NCBI RefSeq assembly: GCF_003333325.1
Contig: NZ_QOLC01000089.1
Span: 124,001-188,000 of the forward strand
Source of the DNA: Candidatus Ulvibacter alkanivorans
GTDB taxonomy: Bacteria > Bacteroidota > Bacteroidia > Flavobacteriales > Flavobacteriaceae
DNA: 64,000 nt
Direction: 5' to 3'
Both the position numbers and the translations under genes were made by a program. The number at the start of each line of letters is the position of its first letter. Position 1 is the first letter of the stretch. The notes under the pieces were generated by a model that saw only the letters and a program-made list of their open reading frames with translations, searched no databases and was not told the DNA's origin. Shown piece after piece: positions 17,816 through 26,424 of the stretch.

Positions 17816-18237
17816 AAGTGTTCCTTTTCTAATGTTTCTGCATATTCTTCCAATTCTCCTTCTGCGGCCTGCTTAGGTGTGATGTCATCTTCATCATAGA
17901 CCAATCGTGAGAATTTGATAAGCATATTTCGCTCTATCGTATTCCTTCCGAAGATATACATCAAAAGTGTAATAATTCCGTAGAACCCACCCATGATAAA
18001 GAAACCATAAGATACTTTACCTAGTGAGTTTCCAATAAGAAATGCCATACCCACAGAAAGAAATAAGAGTACAAATAAAAACAAACTACCAAAAACCAAT
18101 AGATTTACAAGAGAAATGGCCCCTTTCATAGAGGATTTAAACAGGCGAAGTTTATAATACTCCGCCGTGCTTGTACCATATTCTTGTAACTTTTCGCTGG
18201 TCTCGCGGAAGTTGTTTGACAGACTTTCGAAGGCCAT
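17812..18237 (-). CDS. Phage holin-like / DUF1469 family membrane protein
   Basis: A 141-aa protein with an N-terminal amphipathic helix, two adjacent membrane helices (about 42-65 and 76-97) and a cytoplasmic acidic C-terminus. This is the layout of the Actinobacterial-holin-X/DUF1469 group, which in Bacteroidetes accompanies YtxH proteins and is not a lysis protein. Middle gene of a three-gene unit; the YtxH stop is two bases before its start. Confidence 0.75.
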   Translation of the reverse strand: MAFESLSNNFRETSEKLQEYGTSTAEYYKLRLFKSSMKGAISLVNLLVFGSLFLFVLLFLSVGMAFLIGNSLGKVSYGFFIMGGFYGIITLLMYIFGRNTIERNMLIKFSRLVYDEDDITPKQAAEGELEEYAETLEKEHL

Positions 18238-18238
18238 A

Positions 18239-18616
18239 TTATGCAGTTGCTTTTTTGGCTTTCGTTTTAGCTTTTTCTACTGTTACGTCTTTCTGAAGTT
18301 TTGCATTTTGCTTGCGTAAAGCTTCTAATTTATCTTCCATTGCTAATAAAATATCATCGGCTTTATAACTCGCAGAAGACAAAGTGTCTTCTAATTTTTC
18401 TTCAAAATTTAAGCGCGCAGCTTGTGCTTTTTCGCTCAAGGTGTTCGATGTTTCCTTGATTTGCTTGTTAAGACGCTTTTGGGCTTTCTTGGTTTCTTTG
18501 CTAATCTTGTTTCTTGTTTTAGACCCTTTGTCTGGCGCGTATAAGATTCCGATCCCAGCTCCAATAGCTGCTCCGGTTAATAATGCCAGTAACGTTTGTC
18601 CTGTATTTGATGCCAT
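18239..18616 (-). CDS. YtxH domain-containing protein
   Basis: A 125-aa protein with the YtxH pattern: one N-terminal membrane helix with the glycine-rich segment LLTGAAIGAGIGILYAPDKGSKTR, then a lysine/alanine-rich coiled coil. YtxH-family proteins are general stress or envelope-associated proteins of unclear mechanism. First gene of the operon with the holin-like and 83-aa genes; a perfect -7 box lies 41 nt upstream. Confidence 0.87.
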   Translation of the reverse strand: MASNTGQTLLALLTGAAIGAGIGILYAPDKGSKTRNKISKETKKAQKRLNKQIKETSNTLSEKAQAARLNFEEKLEDTLSSASYKADDILLAMEDKLEALRKQNAKLQKDVTVEKAKTKAKKATA

Positions 18617-18657
18617 AATTGTAAAGTGTATTTATTGTTAGTAATTCGTTTATCTCT

Positions 18658-18665
18658 CAAAGATA
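18658..18665 (-). promoter_or_regulatory. -7 promoter box (TATCTTTG) of the YtxH operon
   Basis: Exact TAnnTTTG on the minus strand, 41 nt before the YtxH ATG. The palindrome TAACCGGTTA lies about 30 bp further upstream. Confidence 0.55.
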
Positions 18666-18781
18666 GCTTGAACCATGACCAATCGCTGTTAATAACCGGT
18701 TAATAGTTGATTTACAACACATAAATTCTTCTTAAAATGAATTTCTTTTAGCTAAAAAATCTTAAATAACACCTAATAAAA

Positions 18782-18811
18782 AAACGGAACCGTTAAAGAA
18801 AGGTTCCGTTT
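18782..18811 (-). terminator. Rho-independent terminator of glnS
   Basis: Stem AAACGGAACC (18782-18791) / GGTTCCGTTT (18802-18811). On the minus strand it follows the glnS stop and is trailed by a run of T. Confidence 0.88.
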
Positions 18812-18834
18812 GCAGCATTTTATACCTAAGCTTG

Positions 18835-20511
18835 TTAGGCTAATTTAGCCCAAGAATCCCGTAAAGGCACTGTTCTATTAAATACTATTTTTTCTGAAGT
18901 GGTATCGCGGTCCACTGTAAAATACCCCAAGCGTTGAAACTGCACGGTATCTTCCACCTCTAATGATTTTAAACTTGGTTCAGCATAACCCGTAATAACT
19001 TGTAACGAATCAGGATTAATAAACTCCATAAAGTCCTTATCCTTGTGGGTGTCCGGTGACGGATCTGTAAACAAACGATCGTACAATCGAACTTCGACCG
19101 GTAGCGCATGTTCGACCGATACCCAATGTAACGTGCCTTTCACCTTCCGCTTTGAAGCTTCGGTACCACTCCCACTTTTACTGTCGGGATCATAGGTGCA
19201 ATGGATCTCCGTAATGTTGCCATCGGCATCCTTAACCACACTTTCTCCTTTAATGATATACGCATTTTTAAGACGTACTTCTTTACCTAGAGTAAGTCTA
19301 AAATATTTACGGTTTGCCTCTTCTTTAAAATCGTCTTTCTCGATATACAACACTTTTGAAAAAGGGACCTCTCTACTTCCTGCCGACTCATCTTCCGGGT
19401 TGTTCTCTGCTTCCAGCCATTCGGTTTTATCTTCCGGATAATTGGTGATCACTAATTTAACGGGGTCTAAAACGGTAAGTACACGATCGGCCTTCTTGTT
19501 AAGGTCCTCACGAATATTAAATTCTAAATGCGAAACATCGATAAGGTTTTCTCGTTTTCCCACACCGATCCCGTCTGCAAAGTTCCGTATCGAATCGGGT
19601 GTATACCCACGTCTTCTCAATCCTGAGATCGTAGGCATTCTTGGATCATCCCAGCCGGTAACTACTCCTTCTTCTACCAGTTTCGCTAGTTTTCGTTTAC
19701 TAACCACAGTATGGCTTAAGTTTCTACGGGCAAATTCACGCTGCTTAGGGCGTATCTTTCCTTTTTCGTATACTTGGTCCAAGAACCAATTGTAAAGCTC
19801 TCTATGCGGTAAAAATTCAAGTGTACAAAATGAGTGTGACACTTGTTCTATGTAATCACTTTCGCCATGTGTCCAATCGTACATTGGAAATATCTTCCAT
19901 TCGGTTCCGGTGCGGTGATGGCTTTTATGCAGGGTACGGTACATTACCGGGTCACGCATCAACATATTTGGTGAGGCCATGTCTATCTTTGCACGTAAAA
20001 CGTGTTCACCTTCGGCGGCTTCTCCGTTCTTCATCTTCTCGAGTAATTCCAGGTTCTCTTCTACCGATCTGTTTCTGAAAGGACTATTAATACCGGGTGT
20101 ATTAGGGGTCCCTTTTTGCTCGGCAATTAGTACCGAGGATTGTGAATCTACATATGCCTTATTGTCTTTAATAAGTTGTATGGCCCAATCGTATAGTTGC
20201 TGGAAATAATCGGAAGCATAGCATTCGTTCTCCCATTCAAATCCTAACCAAGCGACATCACGCTTAATTGCATCTACGAACTCTTGTTCCTCTTTGGTAG
20301 GATTCGTGTCATCGAATCGCAAATTTACAGGGGCATTGTATTTTAAGCCCAACCCGAAATTTAAACAGATGGCCGAAGCATGTCCAATATGGAGGTATCC
20401 GTTTGGTTCCGGTGGAAAACGAAATCGAAGCGAATCCTTTGAATGTGTGGTTGCTAGGTCTTCCTCTATGATGTGCTCAATAAAATTGAGTGATTCTTTT
20501 TCTTCTGCCAT
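18835..20511 (-). CDS. glnS: Glutamine--tRNA ligase
   Basis: Class I synthetase charging tRNA-Gln directly. The 558-aa product has HIGH at 41-44 in PPEPNGYLHIGHA, the GlnRS-specific HSFCTLEF (226-233), and the KMSKS-type VVSKRKL (269-275), followed by the C-terminal anticodon-binding beta barrels. Length matches E. coli GlnRS (554). Its -7 box faces that of folB, giving overlapping divergent promoters. A strong terminator lies directly after the stop. Confidence 0.97.
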   Translation of the reverse strand: MAEEKESLNFIEHIIEEDLATTHSKDSLRFRFPPEPNGYLHIGHASAICLNFGLGLKYNAPVNLRFDDTNPTKEEQEFVDAIKRDVAWLGFEWENECYASDYFQQLYDWAIQLIKDNKAYVDSQSSVLIAEQKGTPNTPGINSPFRNRSVEENLELLEKMKNGEAAEGEHVLRAKIDMASPNMLMRDPVMYRTLHKSHHRTGTEWKIFPMYDWTHGESDYIEQVSHSFCTLEFLPHRELYNWFLDQVYEKGKIRPKQREFARRNLSHTVVSKRKLAKLVEEGVVTGWDDPRMPTISGLRRRGYTPDSIRNFADGIGVGKRENLIDVSHLEFNIREDLNKKADRVLTVLDPVKLVITNYPEDKTEWLEAENNPEDESAGSREVPFSKVLYIEKDDFKEEANRKYFRLTLGKEVRLKNAYIIKGESVVKDADGNITEIHCTYDPDSKSGSGTEASKRKVKGTLHWVSVEHALPVEVRLYDRLFTDPSPDTHKDKDFMEFINPDSLQVITGYAEPSLKSLEVEDTVQFQRLGYFTVDRDTTSEKIVFNRTVPLRDSWAKLA

Positions 20512-20602
20512 ATCTTTTTAAATATCCAATACCCTAAACAGCATCGGCTTTTATAATTATTGCGCTAAGCTTGTGTTCTATTATTTGTAAACAAGACGCG
20601 CA

Positions 20603-20610
20603 CAAAGGTA
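20603..20610 (-). promoter_or_regulatory. -7 promoter box (TACCTTTG) of glnS
   Basis: Exact TAnnTTTG on the minus strand, 91 nt before the glnS ATG and only 7 bp from the folB -7 box on the other strand. Confidence 0.45.
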
Positions 20611-20617
20611 AAAAAAG

Positions 20618-20625
20618 TATCTTTG
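20618..20625 (+). promoter_or_regulatory. -7 promoter box (TATCTTTG) of folB
   Basis: Exact TAnnTTTG match, 14 nt before the folB ATG at 20640. The glnS box on the opposite strand is so close that the two promoters probably compete. Confidence 0.55.
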
Positions 20626-20639
20626 TGAAAACGTTATAT

Positions 20640-20996
20640 ATGAGTACGATTCGGTTAAAAAATATAAAGATTTACGCCTTTCACGGTTGTTTGGTCGAGG
20701 AAGGTAAAATTGGCTCCGATTATCTGGTAAACCTCGCGGTTAAAGCAGATCTTAAGCGGGCTGCTCACACCGATGAACTTAGCGATACCGTAGACTACGT
20801 ACAGCTTCAAAAAATTGTAAAAGACGAAATGGGCATACGTTCTAAACTGCTGGAGCATGTTGGTAAACGTATTATCGATCGTATCTTTGAACAACTTCCG
20901 CTGGTAAACGGTGTAAAAGTGACGGTTTCAAAAGTAAATCCGCCTATAGGTGGTGATGTTTCCGAAGTAAGCGTTACTATGGCTTCGGAAAGATAG
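20640..20996 (+). CDS. folB: Dihydroneopterin aldolase
   Basis: Folate-pathway enzyme cleaving 7,8-dihydroneopterin to 6-hydroxymethyl-dihydropterin and glycolaldehyde. The 118-aa product has the family N-terminus RLKNIKIYAFHGCLVEE, the DTVDYVQL segment with the conserved tyrosine, the LLEHVGKRIIDRI helix, and KVTVSKVNPPIGGDV at the C-terminus. ATG at 20640 is preferred over an upstream frame start at 20571 because the promoter lies between them. Transcribed away from glnS; tRNA-Cys follows on the same strand. Confidence 0.95.
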   Translation: MSTIRLKNIKIYAFHGCLVEEGKIGSDYLVNLAVKADLKRAAHTDELSDTVDYVQLQKIVKDEMGIRSKLLEHVGKRIIDRIFEQLPLVNGVKVTVSKVNPPIGGDVSEVSVTMASER

Positions 20997-21069
20997 GAAG
21001 GTAAAACGAGCTGTTTTCCGAAGAAATAAAAACTCTGGTTATAATTCTACAAAATACACTTAATCTTTC

Positions 21070-21077
21070 TATATTTG
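21070..21077 (+). promoter_or_regulatory. -7 promoter box (TATATTTG) of tRNA-Cys
   Basis: Exact TAnnTTTG match, 12 bp before the mature tRNA 5' end. Confidence 0.6.
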
Positions 21078-21089
21078 CCCTGCATTCAA

Positions 21090-21160
21090 GGCATCGTGGC
21101 CGAGTGGCTAGGCAGAGGTCTGCAAAACCTTGTACAGCGGTTCGAATCCGCTCGATGCCT
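21090..21160 (+). tRNA. tRNA-Cys (anticodon GCA)
   Basis: Folds as a full cloverleaf: acceptor GGCATCG/CGATGCC, D arm GCC...GGC, anticodon stem GAGGT/ACCTT with loop CTGCAAA (anticodon GCA), T stem AGCGG/CCGCT with loop TTCGAAT. The discriminator base is T, the expected U73 of tRNA-Cys. CCA is not encoded. It has its own promoter box and a downstream terminator. Confidence 0.96.
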
Positions 21161-21168
21161 CAACAACA

Positions 21169-21198
21169 AAACCCTTTACAGTACGCTGTTTAGGGTTT
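21169..21198. terminator. Terminator between tRNA-Cys and the LysE-family gene
   Basis: Stem AAACCCT (21169-21175) / AGGGTTT (21192-21198), continued inside by ACAG/CTGT, followed by T-rich sequence on the plus strand. It may also end the minus-strand transcript that stops at 21218. Confidence 0.75.
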
Positions 21199-21217
21199 TT
21201 TTATTGAAATTTATTTG

Positions 21218-21934
21218 CTACTGAATAGGTTCTTCTACGGGAGGTATGGGCTTTTCGATAGGCGAATCTTGACCGGGAATACGCTCTAGTCCCGCACGTA
21301 CATTATCCGGAAAAACTCCTTGTACTAGCAGGATAACCCCAAAGCCTAGTATCAAGATACTCACCCATTTTTTGGTCTTGATAATAAATCGTGGCGTCAT
21401 TTTGCTCTTCAGCTTTTTGGCGAGTGAAATTTTGATCAGATCGGTACAGAAAAAAGCGATCAGCACCGTGCTGAGAAATAAGAAGACCCCATTTTCAGAA
21501 TTGGTTAGGGCATTCGCCATGATAATAGTACCTATCCAACCCGCTAAGACCCCAAAATTTACAAAGTTGAGTAGAAAGCCTTTCAGAAATAAGCTTCCTA
21601 ATTTTTTACGCACCTTAACGGCATAGTGTTCACGAACGATCTTAAAAAATGAGCGATTGGTACGAATGTATGAGATGATGCCATAGGCGATCAACACAGC
21701 ACCTCCAAATATGAGAAGCGCCGGATCATCCTTTACCTTATCTAATAATTTGCTCGTACTAAAATAGGCAATTAGGATAAAAATAATGTCGGCGAAAATG
21801 GCGCCCAGATCAAAAAAAAGTCCGGCTTTAAAGCCTTTCGTTATACTTGTTTCTATAAGGGTAAAAAACACAGGACCTACCGCAAAAGCCAGTAGAAATC
21901 CATAAAAAGCAGCGTATCCTATACCGTCGAACAT
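21218..21934 (-). CDS. LysE family amino-acid exporter
   Basis: Inner-membrane exporter of the LysE/RhtB superfamily, expected to expel amino acids or related solutes. The 238-aa product has about six membrane helices, with the N-terminal family pattern FLLAFAVGPVFFTLIETSITKGFKAG. The C-terminal tail (PGQDSPIEKPIPPVEEPIQ) is proline/glutamate-rich and longer than usual. It starts 21 nt after the rnr stop on the same strand, so co-transcription with rnr is likely. Substrate unknown. Confidence 0.85.
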   Translation of the reverse strand: MFDGIGYAAFYGFLLAFAVGPVFFTLIETSITKGFKAGLFFDLGAIFADIIFILIAYFSTSKLLDKVKDDPALLIFGGAVLIAYGIISYIRTNRSFFKIVREHYAVKVRKKLGSLFLKGFLLNFVNFGVLAGWIGTIIMANALTNSENGVFLFLSTVLIAFFCTDLIKISLAKKLKSKMTPRFIIKTKKWVSILILGFGVILLVQGVFPDNVRAGLERIPGQDSPIEKPIPPVEEPIQ

Positions 21935-21955
21935 AGAAGGTAAAAATACAAATAA

Positions 21956-24175
21956 TTAACTTTTACGCTTCGGACTGTATTCGTTTTTATGACCAAGCAT
22001 TATAAAATCCAAATGCTTTTTCACAAGATCGGCATTCTTTACTTTTACATATACCTCATCTCCAAGTTGATAGACGGTTTTGGTGCGTTGCCCAATTACT
22101 GCAAATTCATCCTTGTCGAAAATATAATGGTCGTCTCGCATATCTTGAGTACGTACCATTCCTTCACATTTATTGGTAATGATCTCAACATAAATACCCC
22201 ATTCGGTCACGCCGGAGATCACACCTAAGAATTCTTGATCTTGGTGGTCCTGCATGTACTTGACCTGCATATACTTGATACTATCTCGTTCGGCATTGGA
22301 GGCCAGGTTTTCCATATCACTGGTATGACTACATTTGTCCTCGTATTTTTCTTCCTTGGCCGAATTCTTACCATCTAAATAGCGCTGCAATAAACGATGT
22401 ACCATCACATCGGGGTATCGCCTAATTGGTGATGTAAAATGGGTATAATAATCGAAAGCAAGTCCGTAATGACCAATATTGTTGGTGGTATACACCGCTT
22501 TGCTCATAGAACGAATGGCTAAAGTATCGACAAGATTCTGTTCCTTTTTTCCTTGTACATCATGCAATAACTTGTTTAAGGAAGCTGCTGTACTATTGCG
22601 ATCGCGAGTATTTAACTTATACCCAAATCGCTTTATAATGTTCTCTAACGCCGCTATCTTTTCATCGTCCGGTTCGTCGTGAACTCTGTATACAAATGTT
22701 TTCTTCGGATTCTGTTTTCCTATGAATTCGGCTACACTTCGGTTGGCTAATAACATAAACTCTTCAATGAGCTTGTTAGCGTCTTTACTCTCTTTAAAGT
22801 AAACACCTTCCGGGTTGTTATTTTCATCGAGTTTAAATTTCACTTCTACCTTATCGAACGAAATTGCTCCTTGACGCATTCGTTTGGTACGAAGTATTTT
22901 TGCCAAGCGATCCATTTCTAAAATAGCTTCTCCTATCTCTTTTTGAACCGAATACTGTTTTCCAGTTATGGAGATTTCCGAAGGAATTGTATAAGAAGTG
23001 TCGTTAGGATTTTCAATGATATGCTGTGCTTCCTCATACGCAAACCGTGCATCACTGTAGGTAACAGTCCTGCCAAACCATTTTTTCACTACTTCTGCCT
23101 TATTGTTTATTTCAAATACTGCAGAAAAGGTGTATTTCTCTTCATTAGGACGTAGCGAACATGCTCCATTAGAAAGTATTTCGGGCAACATGGGTACGAC
23201 TCTATCTACAAGGTAGACCGATGTACCACGTTCGTAAGCTTCATCGTCTAATACCGTTCCTTTTTTAAGATAATGAGAGACATCGGCAATGTGAATACCA
23301 ATTTCATAATTACCATTTTCAAGTGTTGTAAAAGACAAGGCATCATCGAAATCTTTCGCATCTTTTGGATCGATGGTAAAGGTGAGATCCTTCCGCATAT
23401 CGCGGCGTTTTCTTATTTCTTCGGAATGTATTTTAGTATCCAATTTGTTTGCATACGCTTCCACCTCAGGCGGGAATTCGTAGGGAAGTCCATACTGTGC
23501 TAGTATCGAATGGATCTCTGTATTGTGTTCACCCGGCATTCCTAACACCTTCAAGACCTTACCATAGGGAGAATCGGCCTTGTCCGGCCAATCTTCCATG
23601 GCCACCAAGACTTTTTCACCGTTTTTTGCTTTACCAATATTACTTTTTGGAACAAAAATATCGGTATACATTTTATAGTCGGTACAATGTACAAACGCAA
23701 AATTGTCCATCACTTCTATGGTTCCGACGAACTCGGTACGTTTCCGTTCTAATATCTTGGTAATTTCTCCTTCTCGTTTACCTCCTTTTTTTCTTTTAAA
23801 TACATAAACCTCAACAGTATCACCGTTAAGTGCTTTGTTAAGGTTCTTATTTGTAACTAGAATATCTTCCTCTAGTTCGTCGACGATAATATAACCTTGT
23901 CCGCGACCGGCAATATCTACACGCCCTGTATAGTAGTTTTGAGAGGGTGCAATAATGTATTTACCGCGGTCCACCTCTTGTATGGTACCTTTACCTTGAA
24001 GTTCTTTCAATTTTTTGATGATCTGATTTCGACTGCTGGCATCGTCCACTCCTAGTTTTGCAGCAATCTGTTTGTAATTATGAGGTTTAGAATGATCTTT
24101 CCGAAGAATAGCAAGAATGCTTTGAGACAGACCTTGTATTTTATTGTTTTTCTTTCTTTTTTTTCTTTTTGGCAT
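21956..24175 (-). CDS. rnr: Ribonuclease R
   Basis: Processive 3'-5' exoribonuclease degrading structured RNA. The 739-aa product has an N-terminal lysine-rich start, a winged-helix segment (about 15-75), cold-shock OB domains (80-210), the RNB catalytic domain with the Asp cluster DPKDAKDFDDALS (269-281), and a C-terminal S1 domain (about 650-735) ending in a basic tail. All four catalytic aspartates are present. Likely co-transcribed with the LysE gene downstream and divergent from the DUF2007 gene. Confidence 0.96.
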   Translation of the reverse strand: MPKRKKRKKNNKIQGLSQSILAILRKDHSKPHNYKQIAAKLGVDDASSRNQIIKKLKELQGKGTIQEVDRGKYIIAPSQNYYTGRVDIAGRGQGYIIVDELEEDILVTNKNLNKALNGDTVEVYVFKRKKGGKREGEITKILERKRTEFVGTIEVMDNFAFVHCTDYKMYTDIFVPKSNIGKAKNGEKVLVAMEDWPDKADSPYGKVLKVLGMPGEHNTEIHSILAQYGLPYEFPPEVEAYANKLDTKIHSEEIRKRRDMRKDLTFTIDPKDAKDFDDALSFTTLENGNYEIGIHIADVSHYLKKGTVLDDEAYERGTSVYLVDRVVPMLPEILSNGACSLRPNEEKYTFSAVFEINNKAEVVKKWFGRTVTYSDARFAYEEAQHIIENPNDTSYTIPSEISITGKQYSVQKEIGEAILEMDRLAKILRTKRMRQGAISFDKVEVKFKLDENNNPEGVYFKESKDANKLIEEFMLLANRSVAEFIGKQNPKKTFVYRVHDEPDDEKIAALENIIKRFGYKLNTRDRNSTAASLNKLLHDVQGKKEQNLVDTLAIRSMSKAVYTTNNIGHYGLAFDYYTHFTSPIRRYPDVMVHRLLQRYLDGKNSAKEEKYEDKCSHTSDMENLASNAERDSIKYMQVKYMQDHQDQEFLGVISGVTEWGIYVEIITNKCEGMVRTQDMRDDHYIFDKDEFAVIGQRTKTVYQLGDEVYVKVKNADLVKKHLDFIMLGHKNEYSPKRKS

Positions 24176-24291
24176 AGTTTGTTATTAATTGCTGTAAAAG
24201 TACACTTTATAAAGCAACTCGCTGTTTTAATTAGCAAAGTTTTAGTAACTTAGAATAGCAATAAAACGTATCTTGGTAGACAAGATAAAAT

Positions 24292-24531
24292 ATGAAAAAT
24301 TACCAGACCATAGCTGTTTTTACTTTTCCTAGCGAGTATGCTGTACTTCGATTATTATTTGATCAGAAGCAGCTAAGGTATGTGTTTCAAAACGAAACCA
24401 TGATAAGTGTACTTCCCTTTCATAGCAATGCTTTTGGCGGTATTCGTTTACAGGTTCACGAAGATGATATCGAGACCGCGAAGGAGATCATTTCCAATCT
24501 CAATCAAAATTCAAAATTACGAATTGTGTAA
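24292..24531 (+). CDS. DUF2007 domain-containing protein
   Basis: A 79-aa cytoplasmic protein matching DUF2007 (putative signal-transducing protein): KNYQTIAVFTFPSEYAVLRLLFDQ, a central FQNETM segment and GIRLQVHEDDIETAKEII, the usual PII-like alpha/beta pattern. Function unknown. It lies between rnr (divergent) and a long gene-free gap. A near-match -7 box (TATCTTGG) is about 20 nt upstream. Confidence 0.85.
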   Translation: MKNYQTIAVFTFPSEYAVLRLLFDQKQLRYVFQNETMISVLPFHSNAFGGIRLQVHEDDIETAKEIISNLNQNSKLRIV

Positions 24532-25061
24532 TTCTTGTTATCAACAATTAATATATATACATCTTTCTTTTTTCTAAATTTTAAAATAAAAATGATGGTT
24601 ATTATAGGATGTTAATAGCTAGCATAACTTTTTTGACTTTTGTTTTGAATTTAAGTTATAGCTAGTTCTTTTCAGCTTATGAACAACTTGTAAGTGTGAT
24701 TTACTTCTGAAAAATAACAGTTTACAGTATACTATTAACAACTGTCAATAACCTAAGTTGACATCTATTTTTTCAAAAGTATTTTGTTTTGTTTTGTTAG
24801 AAACGCTTCATTTAAGTCTGAAAAGTGATCCATAATTGAAGGCTTAAAAATTTGCGAGTCCTATTTTTAATTCCATATGAAACTTTGAAACGGTCTTTCC
24901 AAATTTTTCTTTAGGTAAACTATCAACAAATATGAACATTGTTGTTAACTAAAATGACAACACAACTTTAAGAAAAAGTTACTTTTATACGCGTCTACTA
25001 AAAAATAAGATGCTATCTTCTATAAATTAGGAATGCCGTATCTTTGAATAAAATAAACAAG
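24532..25061. other. Gene-free AT-rich intergenic region upstream of rpiB
   Basis: About 530 bp with no credible reading frame, the largest gap in the window. It is very AT-rich and contains a DnaA-box-like TTATCAACA (24539-24547, one mismatch to TTATCCACA), a weaker CTATCAACA near 24920, and inverted TTAACAA/TTGTTAA elements. The rpiB promoter lies at its end. I see no RNA gene fold. A regulatory or replication role is possible but unproven. Confidence 0.5.
25039..25046 (+). promoter_or_regulatory. -7 promoter box (TATCTTTG) of the rpiB operon
   Basis: Exact TAnnTTTG match, 15 nt before the rpiB ATG at 25062. Confidence 0.55.
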
Positions 25062-25493
25062 ATGAAAATAGCTATAGGAAACGATCACGCAGGTACCGGA
25101 TATAAAAAGACTATTGTAGACCATCTCGAGAAAGAAGGACATATGGTAACTAACTACGGTACTAATTCAAATGACAGTGTAGATTACCCAGACTATGTAC
25201 ATCCTGTTGCTGCAGCAGTAGGCGAAGGCGAGGCAGATTATGGAATTATAATTTGCGGTAGTGGTAATGGCGCTAATATGACGGCCAACAAACATCAAAA
25301 AGTGCGTTCTGCCCTATGTTGGTCTAAAGAGATCACCGCTTTGGCTCGAGAACATAATGATGCCAATGTATTGAGCATTCCTGCGCGATTTACCAGCGAA
25401 CCTCAAGCATTGGAAATGGTAAAAACATTTCTTACTACAAAATTTGAAGGTGGACGCCACCAACGACGTGTTGAGAAAATAGCTTGTTCATAA
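25062..25493 (+). CDS. rpiB: Ribose-5-phosphate isomerase B
   Basis: Pentose-phosphate enzyme interconverting ribose 5-phosphate and ribulose 5-phosphate. The 143-aa product has the RpiB/LacAB N-terminus KIAIGNDHAG with D8 and H9, the catalytic cysteine C65 in IIICGSGNGANM, and the C-terminal GGRHQRRVEKI. ATG at 25062 follows the -7 box and starts the conserved sequence; the upstream TTG at 25044 overlaps the box. First gene of a unit with the CDF transporter (10 nt gap) and the GNAT gene (9 nt gap). Confidence 0.95.
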   Translation: MKIAIGNDHAGTGYKKTIVDHLEKEGHMVTNYGTNSNDSVDYPDYVHPVAAAVGEGEADYGIIICGSGNGANMTANKHQKVRSALCWSKEITALAREHNDANVLSIPARFTSEPQALEMVKTFLTTKFEGGRHQRRVEKIACS

Positions 25494-25503
25494 TTACTAC
25501 CTC

Positions 25504-26415
25504 ATGGCACATTCTCACGGTCATCATCACGATCATAAAGACCTAAAGGGAAGAAATCTGCTTATTTCAATCTGCTTAAACATACTTATCACCGTAGCAC
25601 AAGTGATAGGAGGAATTATTTCCGGTAGTTTATCTTTACTCTCCGATGCGCTTCATAATTTTAGCGACGTCTTATCACTTATCGTTAGTTATGTAGCCGA
25701 TAGATTTTCAAAAAAAGAAGCCTCTTTCGACAAGACATTTGGGTATAAACGAGCGGAGATCATCGCGGCATTTGTAAACGCTTCTACCCTTATCGTTGTC
25801 GCTTTTTATTTAATCTACGAAGCGGTTATTCGATTTATTAATCCGCAAGAAATTGAAAGCGGTCTTGTAATTTGGTTGGCTATATTAGGAATTGTCGCAA
25901 ATGGATTTAGTGTATTATTGCTTCGGAAAGATTCAAAGGCAAATATGAATATGCGGTCAGCCTATCTACATTTGCTTACCGATATGTCTGCTTCGGTGGC
26001 GGTGCTGATTGGCGGATTATTAATGCAATACTTTGGATGGTTTTGGGTAGACAGTGTACTTACCGTACTTATCGCTATTTATTTACTATTTATGGGTTAT
26101 GACCTTTTGAAGTCATCGTTTAAAGTTCTAATGTTGTTTACACCAGACGATATGGACCTTTCGGTGATACGTGAAGCGATATCAGAAATTCCTGAAATTG
26201 AGAATGTCCACCATATGCATATTTGGCAACTCAATGAAAATGAAACGCATTTAGAAGCACATATTGATTTTAATAGAGACATCAAACTTTCAGAATTCGA
26301 CACCATTCTAGACCGAGTTGAAGACGTATTGTATCATGAGTTTGGAATAAATCATGTGAATATACAACCCGAGTTTCAGAAGGACGACCCAAAAGACATC
26401 GTTGTACAAGATTAA
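25504..26415 (+). CDS. Cation diffusion facilitator family transporter
   Basis: Inner-membrane divalent metal exporter (CDF/ZnT, CzcD-like), probably Zn2+/H+ antiport. The 303-aa product has a histidine-rich N-terminus (SHGHHHDHKD), six membrane helices, the helix-2 site D48/H51/D55 in SDALHNFSD, the helix-5 site H156/D160 in HLLTD, and a C-terminal cytoplasmic domain (about 210-295) with HHMHIW. H and D in the transport site suggest zinc rather than manganese. Second gene of the rpiB unit. Confidence 0.93.
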   Translation: MAHSHGHHHDHKDLKGRNLLISICLNILITVAQVIGGIISGSLSLLSDALHNFSDVLSLIVSYVADRFSKKEASFDKTFGYKRAEIIAAFVNASTLIVVAFYLIYEAVIRFINPQEIESGLVIWLAILGIVANGFSVLLLRKDSKANMNMRSAYLHLLTDMSASVAVLIGGLLMQYFGWFWVDSVLTVLIAIYLLFMGYDLLKSSFKVLMLFTPDDMDLSVIREAISEIPEIENVHHMHIWQLNENETHLEAHIDFNRDIKLSEFDTILDRVEDVLYHEFGINHVNIQPEFQKDDPKDIVVQD

Positions 26416-26424
26416 AGAAAACCT

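Noticed and set aside
24532-25061. Assigning oriC to the gene-free gap
   Set aside because: Only one good DnaA-box-like match was seen and dnaA is absent; kept as a finding, not as a feature call.
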